14,483 nucleotides of DNA from Acidimicrobiaceae bacterium (GCA_003154135.1 PMCN01000179.1:3917-18399); one strand, 5' to 3'; numbered from the stretch's first letter, positions 1-6,617 are shown. A program made the numbers and translations. Notes: generated by a model not told the origin, from the letters alone.

Positions 1-551
1 TCCATCACCGGCTTGTGCAGGTGATGACGATCGGCGATGTCCCATGCGGCGCGGATCTCGTCGGCCGCCCACTCGCTGGTGCCCCAGTAGAGGGCCTTGC
101 CCGCGGTGATGATGTCGCTCATCGCCCACACGGTCTCCTCGATGGGCGTGTTGGGATCGGGCCGGTGGCAGTAGACGAGGTCGATGAAGTCGACCTGGTA
201 GCGCTCGAGCGAGCCGTCCATCGCCTGCATGAGGTACTTGCGGTTCAGCGTGTTGCGCATGTTGCGCACGTTGCCGTGGATGCCCCAGTAGAACTTCGTG
301 GTGAGCACGTAGCTGTGGCGGCCCCAGCCCAGCTCGCGCAGCACGCGGCCCATGATGGCCTCGCTCTCGCCGGCGGCGTAGCCCTCGGCGTTGTCGAAGA
401 GGTTGCAGCCGGCGTCGAACGCCGCCTGCATGCACTCGAGCGCCATGTCGTCCTTGAGCTGGTTGTCGAACGACACCCAGCTGCCGAACGAGAGCACCGA
501 GACCTGCAACCCACTGCGCCCCAAACGGCGATACTGCATCCTGTTGGCCAT
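1..551 (-). CDS. Aldo/keto reductase, KCNAB-like (3' part beyond window edge)
   Basis: NADPH-dependent oxidoreductase of the aldo/keto reductase superfamily; substrate unknown. The visible 183 N-terminal residues read MANRMQYRRLGRSGLQVS, a typical AKR opening. The catalytic tetrad is complete: D53 and Y58 in LFDNAEGYAAGESE, K86 in LTTKFYW and H129 in DLVYCHRPDP. The phrases YWGTSEW and NLFDNAEGYA resemble the voltage-gated potassium channel beta-subunit (KCNAB/YghZ) branch. The C-terminal half of the barrel, with the NADP-binding end, lies off the left edge. I chose the ATG at 551 because a TAGCCT box sits 6 nt upstream on this strand, a leaderless-type arrangement shared with other genes here. 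An internal ATG at 539 is the alternative. It follows the methyltransferase gene by 14 bases and may also receive read-through from the his operon. Family assignment is firm; substrate is not inferable. Confidence 0.9.
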   Translation of the reverse strand, partial: MANRMQYRRLGRSGLQVSVLSFGSWVSFDNQLKDDMALECMQAAFDAGCNLFDNAEGYAAGESEAIMGRVLRELGWGRHSYVLTTKFYWGIHGNVRNMRNTLNRKYLMQAMDGSLERYQVDFIDLVYCHRPDPNTPIEETVWAMSDIITAGKALYWGTSEWAADEIRAAWDIADRHHLHKPVM

Positions 552-557
552 GACCGC

Positions 558-563
558 AGGCTA
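558..563 (-). promoter_or_regulatory. Putative -10 box TAGCCT of the aldo/keto reductase gene
   Basis: TAGCCT on the minus strand matches the actinobacterial -10 pattern TANNNT. It is followed by 6 nt (GCGGTC) and the ATG at 551, so transcription would start at or next to the start codon. It lies just past the TGA stop of the upstream methyltransferase gene. The same box occurs at the same distance before nth and mshD. Inferred from recurrence, not from transcript data. Confidence 0.5.
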
Positions 564-565
564 CG

Positions 566-1456
566 TCACGTCGTCGGTGAAGCGCCCAGCGAGGCACGGA
601 ACGCGGCAAGTGCTCGGATGCCGTCGCTGCCCACGCCGCAGCAGCCGCCCACGATGCGAGCCCCGGCGGCCAGCCACGCCGGCACGAGCACCGGGATCTC
701 GGCGCCGCCCGTCGGGCCCAGCCAGCAGCTGTGCTCGGCGTCCCACGCCGCGCCGTGGTTGGGGTAGGCGACCAGCGGCAGGTGGGTGTGCAGGCTTCGC
801 AACAGCGGCTCGACGAGACCTGGCGCCGTGCAGTTCACACCCACTGCGGTGAGTGCACCATCGACGCGCGCGACGGCGTCGGCCAGCACGTCGCCTCCGC
901 AGGTGTGCACGCTGTCGGCACAGGTGAACGTGAGCCACGCGGGCGCATCGGTGAGCCGGCGGAGCTCGTCGACCACGATGTCGGCCTCGGCCGCGGTGGG
1001 GATGGTCTCGATGGCGAACACGTCGGGCGCCGTGCGGGCGAGCACCTCGAGCCGTGCGCGGTGGAACGCCCGCACGTCGGCCCACGACGCGGCGTAGCGT
1101 CCGTGGTACTCGCTGCCGTCGCCCACGCACGCGCCGAACGGGCCTACCGAGCACGCCACGAGCGACGCGCCCGACGCTCGGGCCACCTCGGTGGTGGAGG
1201 CGAGCACGCGGCGGGCCTCCATGGCGCTCAGCCCGGCGGCGACGAACCCAGGCTCGCTGGCCTGGTAGCTGGCGGAGATGACCAGGTCGGCCCCCGCCTC
1301 CACGTAGCGGAGGTGGGCGGCGGTGATCACCTCCGGACGGTCGATGAGTGCAGCCGCGGTCCACAGCAGACCGGCGGGTTGCTCGCCCATCTCCTCCAGC
1401 GCGGTGGACAGGCCGCCGTCGACCAACGTGAAGGGTTCGCGCAGGAGCTGGTTCAC
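566..1456 (-). CDS. Homocysteine S-methyltransferase, zinc-dependent (MmuM-like)
   Basis: Transfers a methyl group, in this family usually from S-methylmethionine or S-adenosylmethionine, to homocysteine to form methionine. The 296-residue product starts VNQLLREPFTLVDGGLSTAL, where DGG(L/M)ST is typical of the fold. The three zinc-ligand cysteines are present: C209 in GVNCTAP and C272/C273 in GGCCGVG near the C-terminus. Length is normal for the single-domain family; there is no cobalamin or folate domain. The GTG start at 1456 overlaps the hisF TGA in a GTGA junction, so it is the last gene of the his transcription unit and probably translated by coupling. A longer in-frame opening runs upstream through hisF in another frame, but family alignment begins at this GTG. 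Methyl donor is not determinable. Its place directly after hisF, where many genomes carry hisI, is unusual. Confidence 0.93.
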   Translation of the reverse strand: MNQLLREPFTLVDGGLSTALEEMGEQPAGLLWTAAALIDRPEVITAAHLRYVEAGADLVISASYQASEPGFVAAGLSAMEARRVLASTTEVARASGASLVACSVGPFGACVGDGSEYHGRYAASWADVRAFHRARLEVLARTAPDVFAIETIPTAAEADIVVDELRRLTDAPAWLTFTCADSVHTCGGDVLADAVARVDGALTAVGVNCTAPGLVEPLLRSLHTHLPLVAYPNHGAAWDAEHSCWLGPTGGAEIPVLVPAWLAAGARIVGGCCGVGSDGIRALAAFRASLGASPTT

Positions 1457-2217
1457 GTCGGACGCACCTGCACGCCGGCGGCGGTCATCACGGCCTTGGC
1501 CTCGGCGATGGTGTGCTGACCGAAGTGGAAGATGCTGGCCGCGAGGACGCCGGTGGCGTGACCCTCGACGACGCCGTCGACGAGGTGGGCGAGCGTGCCG
1601 ACACCGCCACTGGCGATCACGGGCACCGGCACTGCGTCGGCGACTGCGCGGGTGAGACCGAGGTCGAAGCCCTCCTTGGTGCCGTCGCGGTCCATCGAGG
1701 TGAGCAGGATCTCGCCGGCGCCGCGAGTGGTGGCCTCGACCGCCCAGCGCACGGCGTCGATGCCCGTGGGAGTGCGGCCACCGTGGAGGTACACCTCGTA
1801 CCCGCGGCCGTCGGCCGTGCGCTTGGCGTCGATCGCGCACACGCAGCACTGTGCGCCGAACTCGGCCGCGATCTCGGCGATGAGATCGGGCCGCTGCACC
1901 GCCGCCGTGTTGACGCTCACCTTGTCGGCCCCCGCGCGCAGCATGAGACGTGCATCGCCGACGGCCCGAATGCCACCGCCCACGGTGAACGGGATGAACA
2001 CCTGCTCGGCCGTGCGCTCGACCACGTCGACCATCGTGCGCCGGCCGTCGCTCGACGCAGTGATGTCGAGGAACACCAACTCGTCGGCGCCCTCGGTGTC
2101 GTAGCGGGCGGCGAGCTCGACAGGATCGCCGGCGTCGCGGAGCTCGACGAAGTTGACGCCCTTCACCACTCGGCCATCGGTGACGTCGAGGCAGGGGATG
2201 ACCCTCGCGGTCCTCAT
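1453..2217 (-). CDS. hisF: Imidazole glycerol phosphate synthase, cyclase subunit HisF
   Basis: Cyclase subunit of the HisF-HisH complex. It uses ammonia made by HisH to convert PRFAR to imidazole glycerol phosphate (IGP) and AICAR, linking histidine and purine synthesis. The product is 254 residues, the normal length. The (beta/alpha)8 barrel begins MRTARVIPCLDVTDGRVVKG, with general acid/base D11. The second catalytic aspartate is D130 in CAIDAKR. Phosphate-binding loops FTVGGGIR (78-84) and VIASGGVGTL (200-209) are visible. The start ATG at 2217 overlaps the hisA stop (ATGA), and the stop overlaps the methyltransferase GTG (GTGA). Nothing is odd in the protein itself. Confidence 0.98.
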   Translation of the reverse strand: MRTARVIPCLDVTDGRVVKGVNFVELRDAGDPVELAARYDTEGADELVFLDITASSDGRRTMVDVVERTAEQVFIPFTVGGGIRAVGDARLMLRAGADKVSVNTAAVQRPDLIAEIAAEFGAQCCVCAIDAKRTADGRGYEVYLHGGRTPTGIDAVRWAVEATTRGAGEILLTSMDRDGTKEGFDLGLTRAVADAVPVPVIASGGVGTLAHLVDGVVEGHATGVLAASIFHFGQHTIAEAKAVMTAAGVQVRPT

Positions 2218-2930
2218 CGGGCCAGCTCGGCGAGTGCCTGGGCGACGGTGAAGCGCCCCTCGTAGAGCGCCTTGCCCGTGATGACGCCGGCCACACCCGG
2301 CACGTCGCGCAGCGCCGCCAGATCGGCCAGCGTGGCCACACCGCCACTTGCGATCACGGGGATGCGCGTGGCCGCGGCGGCCGCGGTGAGTCCTGCCACG
2401 TCGGGTCCGGTGAGCATGCCGTCGCGGGCGATGTCGGTGATGACGAACGCGGCGGCGGTAGGGAACCAACCCAGTGCATCGGCGAGCTGCACGCCCGATC
2501 CCTCGGTCCAGCCGTGCACCGCCACCTCGCCCGCACGATGGTCGAGCCCGACCGCGACGGCAACCACGCGCGATGCCGATTCGACGAGCGACGGCTGGGC
2601 GACTGCCGCCGAGCCCATCACCACGCGGGTCACGCCCGCGTCGGCCAGCATCTGCGCATCGGCCACCGAGCGCACTCCCCCACCGGTCTGCACGCGCGAG
2701 GTGGCATCGACCGCGGCAACGATGGCCGCGACAACCGGACGGTTCACCGGCGACCCCGTGCGCGCGGCGTCGAGATCGACGACGTGGATCCACGTCGCGC
2801 CCGCGTCGGCGAACGCGCGAGCGACGGCCACGGGGTCGTCGCCGTACGTGGTCCGGTCGTCGTAGTCGCCCTGGCGCAGGCGGACCACCTTGCCGCCGAG
2901 CAGGTCGATGGCCGGGTAGAGCTCGATCAT
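2214..2930 (-). CDS. hisA: Phosphoribosylformimino-AICAR isomerase HisA
   Basis: Catalyses the Amadori rearrangement of ProFAR to PRFAR, supplying the HisF/HisH substrate. The barrel of 238 residues begins MIELYPAIDLLGGKVVRLRQ, with catalytic D9 and D130 (VGLDHRAG). Phosphate-binding loops are TGGGVR (82-87) and VIASGGVATL (192-201). Many actinobacteria use a bifunctional PriA that also does the TrpF reaction. Here the opening (RLRQGDY), and an HGW where PriA has an RGW-type loop, look more like a dedicated HisA. That reading is an inference from a few positions. ATGA overlaps at both ends place it inside the operon between hisH and hisF. Confidence 0.96.
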   Translation of the reverse strand: MIELYPAIDLLGGKVVRLRQGDYDDRTTYGDDPVAVARAFADAGATWIHVVDLDAARTGSPVNRPVVAAIVAAVDATSRVQTGGGVRSVADAQMLADAGVTRVVMGSAAVAQPSLVESASRVVAVAVGLDHRAGEVAVHGWTEGSGVQLADALGWFPTAAAFVITDIARDGMLTGPDVAGLTAAAAATRIPVIASGGVATLADLAALRDVPGVAGVITGKALYEGRFTVAQALAELAR

Positions 2931-3571
2931 GCGGGCACGCCCCCGTTCGCTGCCAGCCGCACTCCGGCGACGAAGTTGCGCAGGATGGCGAGGCCGGCAG
3001 TGCCCGACTTCTCCGGGTGGAACTGCGTGGCGAACACGTTGCCCGAACGGAAGGCGGCGTTGACAGTGCCCCCGTAGTCGCACGTGGCCACCACCGCGTC
3101 GGGGTCGATTGGTACGCCGTGCAGGGAATGCACGAAGTAGACCCATGGCGAATCGCCGAGCCCGTCGAACATCGGCTCGGTTCGTTGCAACTGCAACTGG
3201 TTCCACTGCATCTGCGGGCGCGGCAGTGCATCGGTGATCCACCGGATGGAGCCGGGGATGACCCCGAGGCCGGGGTCGCCCGGGTCTTCGTCGCTGTCGC
3301 TGAACAGCATCTGCATGCCCACGCAGATGCCCAGGAACGGACGGCCCGACGCGACCGAGTCGTGCACCACCGCTTCGAGTCGCGCGTCGCGCAGTGCCCT
3401 CATGCACGCGCCGAACGCGCCCACACCGGGCAGCACGACAGCGTCGGCGTCGGCGGCCAACCGCGGGTCGGTGGTGAGACGCGCGTCGGCCCCACAGTGC
3501 TGCAGCGCCTTCTGTGCCGAGCGCAGGTTGCCGATGCCGTAGTCGAGCACGGCGACGAGCGGTGCGGTCAC
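2927..3571 (-). CDS. hisH: Imidazole glycerol phosphate synthase, glutaminase subunit HisH
   Basis: Class I glutamine amidotransferase that hydrolyses glutamine and channels ammonia to HisF. The product is 214 residues. The nucleophile is C83 in LGICVGMQMLF, and the other triad residues are H185 and E187 in QFHPEKSG. The N-terminus VAVLDYGIGNLRS and the oxyanion-region strand VVLPGVGAFG are characteristic. I chose the GTG at 3571 because it overlaps the hisB TGA (GTGA) and precedes the conserved first strand by only a few residues. The stop overlaps the hisA ATG. The hisB-hisH-hisA-hisF order is the common actinobacterial one. Confidence 0.97.
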   Translation of the reverse strand: MTAPLVAVLDYGIGNLRSAQKALQHCGADARLTTDPRLAADADAVVLPGVGAFGACMRALRDARLEAVVHDSVASGRPFLGICVGMQMLFSDSDEDPGDPGLGVIPGSIRWITDALPRPQMQWNQLQLQRTEPMFDGLGDSPWVYFVHSLHGVPIDPDAVVATCDYGGTVNAAFRSGNVFATQFHPEKSGTAGLAILRNFVAGVRLAANGGVPA

Positions 3572-4158
3572 AGCACGCCCTTGGTGGACGGCACCGCCGA
3601 ACCCTCCACGCGCACCGCGTCGCGCAGGCAACGGGCCAGGCCCTTGAACGTGGCCTCGATGATGTGGTGCACGTTGCTGCCGTGGCACAGGCGCACGTGC
3701 AGCGTGATGCCGGCCGCGGTGGCGAACGAGTGGATGGCGTGCTCGGCGAGTTGCGGGTCGAACGGCGGGTTGCCCAGCGGCAGCACCTCGGGCATCGGCA
3801 CGTCCCACACCACGAACGGCCGGCCCGACAGGTCGAGCGCGACCTCGACCAGCGCCTCGTCGAGAGGGAACAGCCCGCTGGCGAAGCGGCGCACGCCGGC
3901 CTTGTCGCCCAGCGCCTCGCGGAACGCTTCGCCGAGCGCGATGCCCACGTCCTCGACGGTGTGGTGGGTGTCGATGTGCAGGTCGCCGGTGGCCACGATG
4001 CGCAGGTCGAAGCCGCCGTGCTTGCCCAGCTGTTCGAGCATGTGGTCGTAGAACGGGATGCCCGTGCTGACGCTGGCCGTGCCGCTGCCGTCGAGCTCGA
4101 TCGACAGCTCGATGCTGGTCTCCTTCGTGGCGCGGGTGCGGGTGGCGGAACGGCTCAT
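3568..4158 (-). CDS. hisB: Imidazoleglycerol-phosphate dehydratase HisB (monofunctional)
   Basis: Manganese-dependent dehydration of imidazole glycerol phosphate to imidazole acetol phosphate, the HisC substrate. The product of 196 residues corresponds to the dehydratase alone; the histidinol-phosphatase domain fused to HisB in enterobacteria is absent. Metal-binding histidine motifs are DTHHTVED (63-70) and CHGSNVHHIIEATFKG (159-173, with H164/H165). The phrase GIPFYDHMLEQLGKHGGFDL (33-52) is a family signature. The ATG at 4158 overlaps the hisC stop (ATGA), with GGAGG a few bases upstream inside the hisC 3' end. Both junctions are 4-base overlaps, so translation is probably coupled along the operon. 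Confidence 0.98.
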   Translation of the reverse strand: MSRSATRTRATKETSIELSIELDGSGTASVSTGIPFYDHMLEQLGKHGGFDLRIVATGDLHIDTHHTVEDVGIALGEAFREALGDKAGVRRFASGLFPLDEALVEVALDLSGRPFVVWDVPMPEVLPLGNPPFDPQLAEHAIHSFATAAGITLHVRLCHGSNVHHIIEATFKGLARCLRDAVRVEGSAVPSTKGVL

Positions 4159-5216
4159 CGAGCGACCTCCGAGAGTGCGGAGAGGAACTCGTCGTTCTCC
4201 TCGCGGGTACCGATGGTGACGCGCAGGCAGCCCGACAGGCGCGGCCAGCCGGAGCAGTCGCGGATGAGGATGCTGCGATCGAGCAGTCGCTGCCACACGG
4301 CGCGACCTTCGACCGCGCGCGGACGGAACAGGATGAAGTTGGCGCCGCTCGGGAACACGTCGATGGGCATGGCCGACATGGCGATCGACAGCCGCTCGCG
4401 CTCGGACACCACGAACTGCACGCGCGCTTCCATCTCGTCGACGAACGTGAGCGCCAGCCGTCCGGCGATCTGCTTGGCAGCATCGAGGTGGTAGGGCAGC
4501 ACCACCTTGTCGAGCTCGGCCACCACCCAGGTCGGTGCCACGAGGTAGCCGAGCCGGGTGCCGGCCATCGACCAGGTCTTGGAGAACGTGCGGCTGATGA
4601 CGAGTGGCACGTCCTCGTCGAGCAGCGACAGCGCCGACCAGCCGGCGAACTGCCCGTACGCCTCGTCGACCACCAACATCCCAGGCACCTGGGCAAGCAC
4701 CTCGCGCACCTTCGACTCGGGCTCCTCGAGGCCGGTGGGGTTGTTGGGCGAGCACAGGAACGTGACGGTGGGTCGCGCGTCGGCGATGACGCGAGAGACC
4801 TCGGCCATGTCGAGCGTGAAGTCGTCGGCGCGCTCGCCCTCGGCAACGGTGGCACCGGTGAGCCGGGCGATGTGGCCGTGCAGCTGGTAGGTGGGCTCGA
4901 AGGTGGCGACGGTGCGGCCCGGCCCGGCGTAGGTGAGCAGCAGGGTCTGCAGCACCTCGTTGCTGCCGTTGGCGGCGAACACCTGCTCGGGCAGCACACC
5001 GTGCAGGTCGGCGATGCCCTCACGCAGGAGGTGGGCGGCCCGGTCGGGATAGCGGTGCCACTCGACGCGCGACAGCTCGGCAGCGAACGCGTCGCGCCAT
5101 GCGGCGGGCGGGGGGAAGGGCGACTCGTTGGTGTTGAGGCGCACGCGCACCTGCACCTGCGGCGAGTGATAGCCCTCCAGCGCGCGGAGGTCGTCACGCA
5201 CGGGTACTCGGGTCAC
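4155..5216 (-). CDS. hisC: Histidinol-phosphate aminotransferase HisC
   Basis: PLP-dependent class I/II aminotransferase that converts imidazole acetol phosphate plus glutamate to histidinol phosphate. The PLP-binding lysine is K213 in SRTFSKTWSMAGTRLGY. Other fold markers are LNTNESPFPPP (27-37), SPNNPTG (156-162) and VVDEAYGQF (182-190). From GTG 5216 the protein has 353 residues, normal for HisC. I prefer this GTG over the in-frame GTG at 5225 because a TAGCGT box ends 7 nt before 5216, while a start at 5225 would overlap that box. It is the first gene of the operon. hisD, often placed just upstream in actinobacteria, is absent, and a divergent hypothetical gene lies there instead. I saw no His-rich leader peptide or T-box. 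Confidence 0.96.
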   Translation of the reverse strand: MTRVPVRDDLRALEGYHSPQVQVRVRLNTNESPFPPPAAWRDAFAAELSRVEWHRYPDRAAHLLREGIADLHGVLPEQVFAANGSNEVLQTLLLTYAGPGRTVATFEPTYQLHGHIARLTGATVAEGERADDFTLDMAEVSRVIADARPTVTFLCSPNNPTGLEEPESKVREVLAQVPGMLVVDEAYGQFAGWSALSLLDEDVPLVISRTFSKTWSMAGTRLGYLVAPTWVVAELDKVVLPYHLDAAKQIAGRLALTFVDEMEARVQFVVSERERLSIAMSAMPIDVFPSGANFILFRPRAVEGRAVWQRLLDRSILIRDCSGWPRLSGCLRVTIGTREENDEFLSALSEVAR

Positions 5217-5223
5217 GCGTGCC

Positions 5224-5229
5224 ACGCTA
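5224..5229 (-). promoter_or_regulatory. Putative -10 box TAGCGT of the his operon
   Basis: TAGCGT on the minus strand lies 7 nt (GGCACGC) before GTG 5216. This matches the spacing of the same box before the hydrolase at 12953 and of TAGCCT before three other genes. It implies a leaderless his mRNA, which would leave no room for a classical attenuator. No clear -35 was found. The 12-bp tandem repeat at 5281-5328 lies 52-99 bp upstream of it. Confidence 0.5.
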
Positions 5230-5280
5230 CCGAGCTGTCGGCACGCGACACGGGTGCATTGAGCTGCGGCGCCGCATTCG

Positions 5281-5328
5281 CCGTGGGGGTCGCCGTGGGG
5301 GTCGCCGTAGGAGTCGCCGCGCGAGTCG
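5281..5328. repeat. Four tandem 12-bp units between divergent hisC and the 68-aa gene
   Basis: Units at 5281, 5293, 5305 and 5317. The first two are identical (CCGTGGGGGTCG). The third differs at two bases (CCGTAGGAGTCG) and the fourth at more (CCGCGCGAGTCG). The array lies in the divergent intergenic region, ending about 14 bp before the weak box of the plus-strand hypothetical gene. It may be a regulatory-site array or simple slippage; the sequence alone does not decide. Confidence 0.8.
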
Positions 5329-5353
5329 CACCGCGAACGGCCAGACTGTGCCG

Positions 5354-5560
5354 ATGCCGACCAACCCCTCCGCCACGCTGGCGGTGATCGCCGACCACGT
5401 CGACCGCTACCACGAGCAGCTGGGCGACCTCGTGCCCGGCTACGTCACCACCGACCAGGCCGACATGGTCAACGCGCTGGTCGAGGCCGAGCGGGCACTG
5501 CGCACCGCGGCCCGGCTGGTGCGCAAAGCCGGCAAGCTCGCGGCCGCAACGCGCCACTGA
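5354..5560 (+). CDS. Hypothetical 68-residue helical protein
   Basis: Not recognised as a named family. The 68 residues (MPTNPSATLAVIADHVDRYH...) look almost wholly alpha-helical. An acidic and polar first half runs through HEQLGDLVPGYVTTDQADM, followed by a heptad-like helix with a basic C-terminus (RALRTAARLVRKAGKLAAATRH). There is no signal peptide, membrane segment or cysteine. ATG 5354 is preceded by CAGACT at a 6-nt gap, a weaker version of the TAGCCT box seen elsewhere, so a leaderless start is likely. GTG 5348 and an Arg-rich extension to 5219 across the tandem repeat are less likely. It is divergent from hisC and convergent with nth. Coding is supported by amino-acid composition and by the start context. 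Function unknown. Confidence 0.6.
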   Translation: MPTNPSATLAVIADHVDRYHEQLGDLVPGYVTTDQADMVNALVEAERALRTAARLVRKAGKLAAATRH

Positions 5561-5593
5561 ACCAGGCCCCGGGTTGGGTTCGCGGCCGGCCCG

Positions 5594-5710
5594 AGCCGGG
5601 TTCTGGGCAGGATTCCAGCCGCTTCCAGCCGGGTTCTGGGCAGGATTCCCGACGGTTTCCGTCGGGATGCCTGCCCAGAAGCGCAGATGGCGGGATCGCT
5701 GCCCAGAAGC
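5594..5710. repeat. Inverted-repeat array with four CTGGGCAG cores and a 22-bp stem
   Basis: Two identical 23-bp direct units lie at 5594-5616 and 5627-5649 (33-bp period), each containing TTCTGGGCAGGATTCC. Two units in the opposite orientation contain CTGCCCAGAAGC, at 5661-5682 and 5689-5710. The cores lie at 5603, 5636, 5671 and 5699. The inner pair forms a near-perfect hairpin: left arm 5634-5655, loop TTT 5656-5658, right arm 5659-5680, with 20 of 22 positions paired. The outer pair can also anneal over at least 10 bp. No T-tract follows on either strand, so it is not a canonical terminator. The layout (two forward, two reverse) could be a REP/MITE-type element or a cruciform-forming site; function unknown. 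Confidence 0.85.
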
Positions 5711-5746
5711 CGACCAGAAACCGGGGGGAAACCTCCGCAAAACGCG

Positions 5747-5773
5747 GCGACGGCCCCTTGAAGGGGCCGTCGC
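5747..5773 (-). terminator. Hairpin terminator, probably for nth
   Basis: GCGACGGCCCC, loop TTGAA, then GGGGCCGTCGC: an 11-bp perfect GC-rich stem. Read on the minus strand, the stem is followed within a few bases by CGCGTTTTG, a short T run, which fits termination of nth transcripts 105 bp past its stop. On the plus strand no T run follows, though the hairpin could still slow polymerase coming from the 68-aa gene. Confidence 0.65.
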
Positions 5774-5877
5774 TCCGCGACGCCAGGCGGCGGATCCCAG
5801 CATCGCTCTCAAACCAGGTGGCGGGAACCTGGTCAGTACACCGATGATACACCGACCTCCCTGCGTCGCAAGGCGGC

Positions 5878-6582
5878 TCACGCCGGGTGGTCAACCTGAG
5901 GCATCCTTGACGATCGGCGCACTCCCACGCGGCCAATGCGGGGCAGTTCCGAGGCCGGACAGAGGTCTTCCAGGGCGCACTCCGCGCAGCGCGGCTTCTT
6001 CGCGTCGCACACGCGCCGGCCGTGCAGGATGGTGCGCAGGCTGAAGTCGCCCCACTCGGCGGGCGCCAGGAACGAGCACAGCTCGGCCTCCACCTTCACC
6101 GGGTCGTCCTCCGTCGTGAGTCCCAGCCTGCGGCTGAGACGGCCGACGTGGGTGTCGACCGGCAACCCGGGCAGCCCGAACGCCACGCTGCGCACCACGT
6201 TGCCCGTCTTGCGCCCCACCCCGGCGAGGGTGACGAGGTCGTCGAGGGCGGTGGGCACCTCTCCGCCGAAGCGGTCGACGAGCGACTGCGCCATCGCGAC
6301 GAGGTTGCGCGCCTTGCTCTGGTAGAAGCCGGTCGAACGCACGATGTCTTCCAACTCGGTGGGGTCGGCGCCCGCCAGCGACTCGGCATCTGGGTAGCGG
6401 GCGAACAACGTCGGCGTCACCATGTTGATCCTCACGTCGGTGGTCTGCGCCGACAGGATGGTGGCTGCGAGCAACTGGAACGGGTTCTCGTGATCGAGCT
6501 CGCACAGCGCTTCGGGGTACTCGACGGCGAGCCGGTGGGCGACGGCCTTCGTACGGCCCTTGGGGGTGCGCGGCGTGCCCAT
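5878..6582 (-). CDS. nth: Endonuclease III, DNA glycosylase/AP lyase
   Basis: Base-excision repair enzyme that removes oxidised pyrimidines and cuts abasic sites. The product is 234 residues from ATG 6582. The helix-hairpin-helix LAGVGRKTGNVV (119-130) carries catalytic lysine K125, and PVDTHVGRLSRRLG (141-154) carries catalytic D143. The C-terminal [4Fe-4S] motif is complete: C192-X6-C199-X2-C202-X5-C208. An Arg/Ser-rich in-frame extension to 6672 would run over the divergent mshD start and is not family-like. ATG 6582 is also preceded by TAGCCT with a 7-nt gap. It is transcribed divergently from mshD with only 43 bp between start codons. The C-terminal tail (IGRVGVRRSSRMPQVDHPA) is variable. 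Confidence 0.97.
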   Translation of the reverse strand: MGTPRTPKGRTKAVAHRLAVEYPEALCELDHENPFQLLAATILSAQTTDVRINMVTPTLFARYPDAESLAGADPTELEDIVRSTGFYQSKARNLVAMAQSLVDRFGGEVPTALDDLVTLAGVGRKTGNVVRSVAFGLPGLPVDTHVGRLSRRLGLTTEDDPVKVEAELCSFLAPAEWGDFSLRTILHGRRVCDAKKPRCAECALEDLCPASELPRIGRVGVRRSSRMPQVDHPA

Positions 6583-6589
6583 CACTGCG

Positions 6590-6617
6590 AGGCTACGCGA
6601 TCGCGCTCCATTAGCCT
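6590..6617. promoter_or_regulatory. Back-to-back nth and mshD promoters sharing a palindrome
   Basis: AGGCTA at 6590-6595 is the nth -10 box (TAGCCT on the minus strand, 7 nt before ATG 6582). TAGCCT at 6612-6617 is the mshD -10 box (8 nt before ATG 6626). The 16 bp between them include the perfect palindrome CGCGATCGCG (6596-6605). Each box lies where the other promoter's -35 would be, so simultaneous polymerase binding seems sterically unlikely. Confidence 0.55.

Larger units (their letters stand above)
5561..5877. other. 317-bp gap between convergent genes, rich in inverted repeats
   Basis: No convincing gene lies here. The interval separates the 68-aa gene (+) from nth (-). It holds two direct copies of a GGGTTCTGGGCAGGATTCC element and two inverted copies of the same CTGGGCAG core. 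It also holds a terminator-like hairpin at 5747-5773 and a smaller hairpin at 5813-5833 (ACCAGGT, 7-nt loop, ACCTGGT). A short direct repeat TACACCGA lies near 5838-5857. Open frames crossing it are low-complexity (NPAQNPAG-like) and overlap the hisC promoter, so I do not count them as genes. Confidence 0.75.

Noticed and set aside
2214..2930. HisA as bifunctional PriA (HisA/TrpF)
   Set aside because: The PriA-type opening and RGW loop are not evident. The sequence reads like ordinary HisA, though absence of trpF elsewhere in the genome would reopen this.
5217..5225. hisC start at GTG 5225
   Set aside because: This start would overlap the TAGCGT box. It adds only three residues (MAR) and cannot be fully excluded.
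5217..5353. Histidine leader peptide or T-box upstream of hisC
   Set aside because: I found no His-codon run, no attenuator-like paired hairpins and no T-box-like sequence in the short upstream region.
5594..5710. CRISPR-like array
   Set aside because: Only two direct copies with a 10-bp spacer, followed by inverted copies, and no cas genes nearby.
5213..5881. 222-codon minus-strand frame with ATPTATPTATPTAN and NPAQNPAG repeats
   Set aside because: The repeats are translations of the DNA tandem and inverted repeats. The frame covers the hisC promoter and is antisense to the 68-aa gene, with no supported start.
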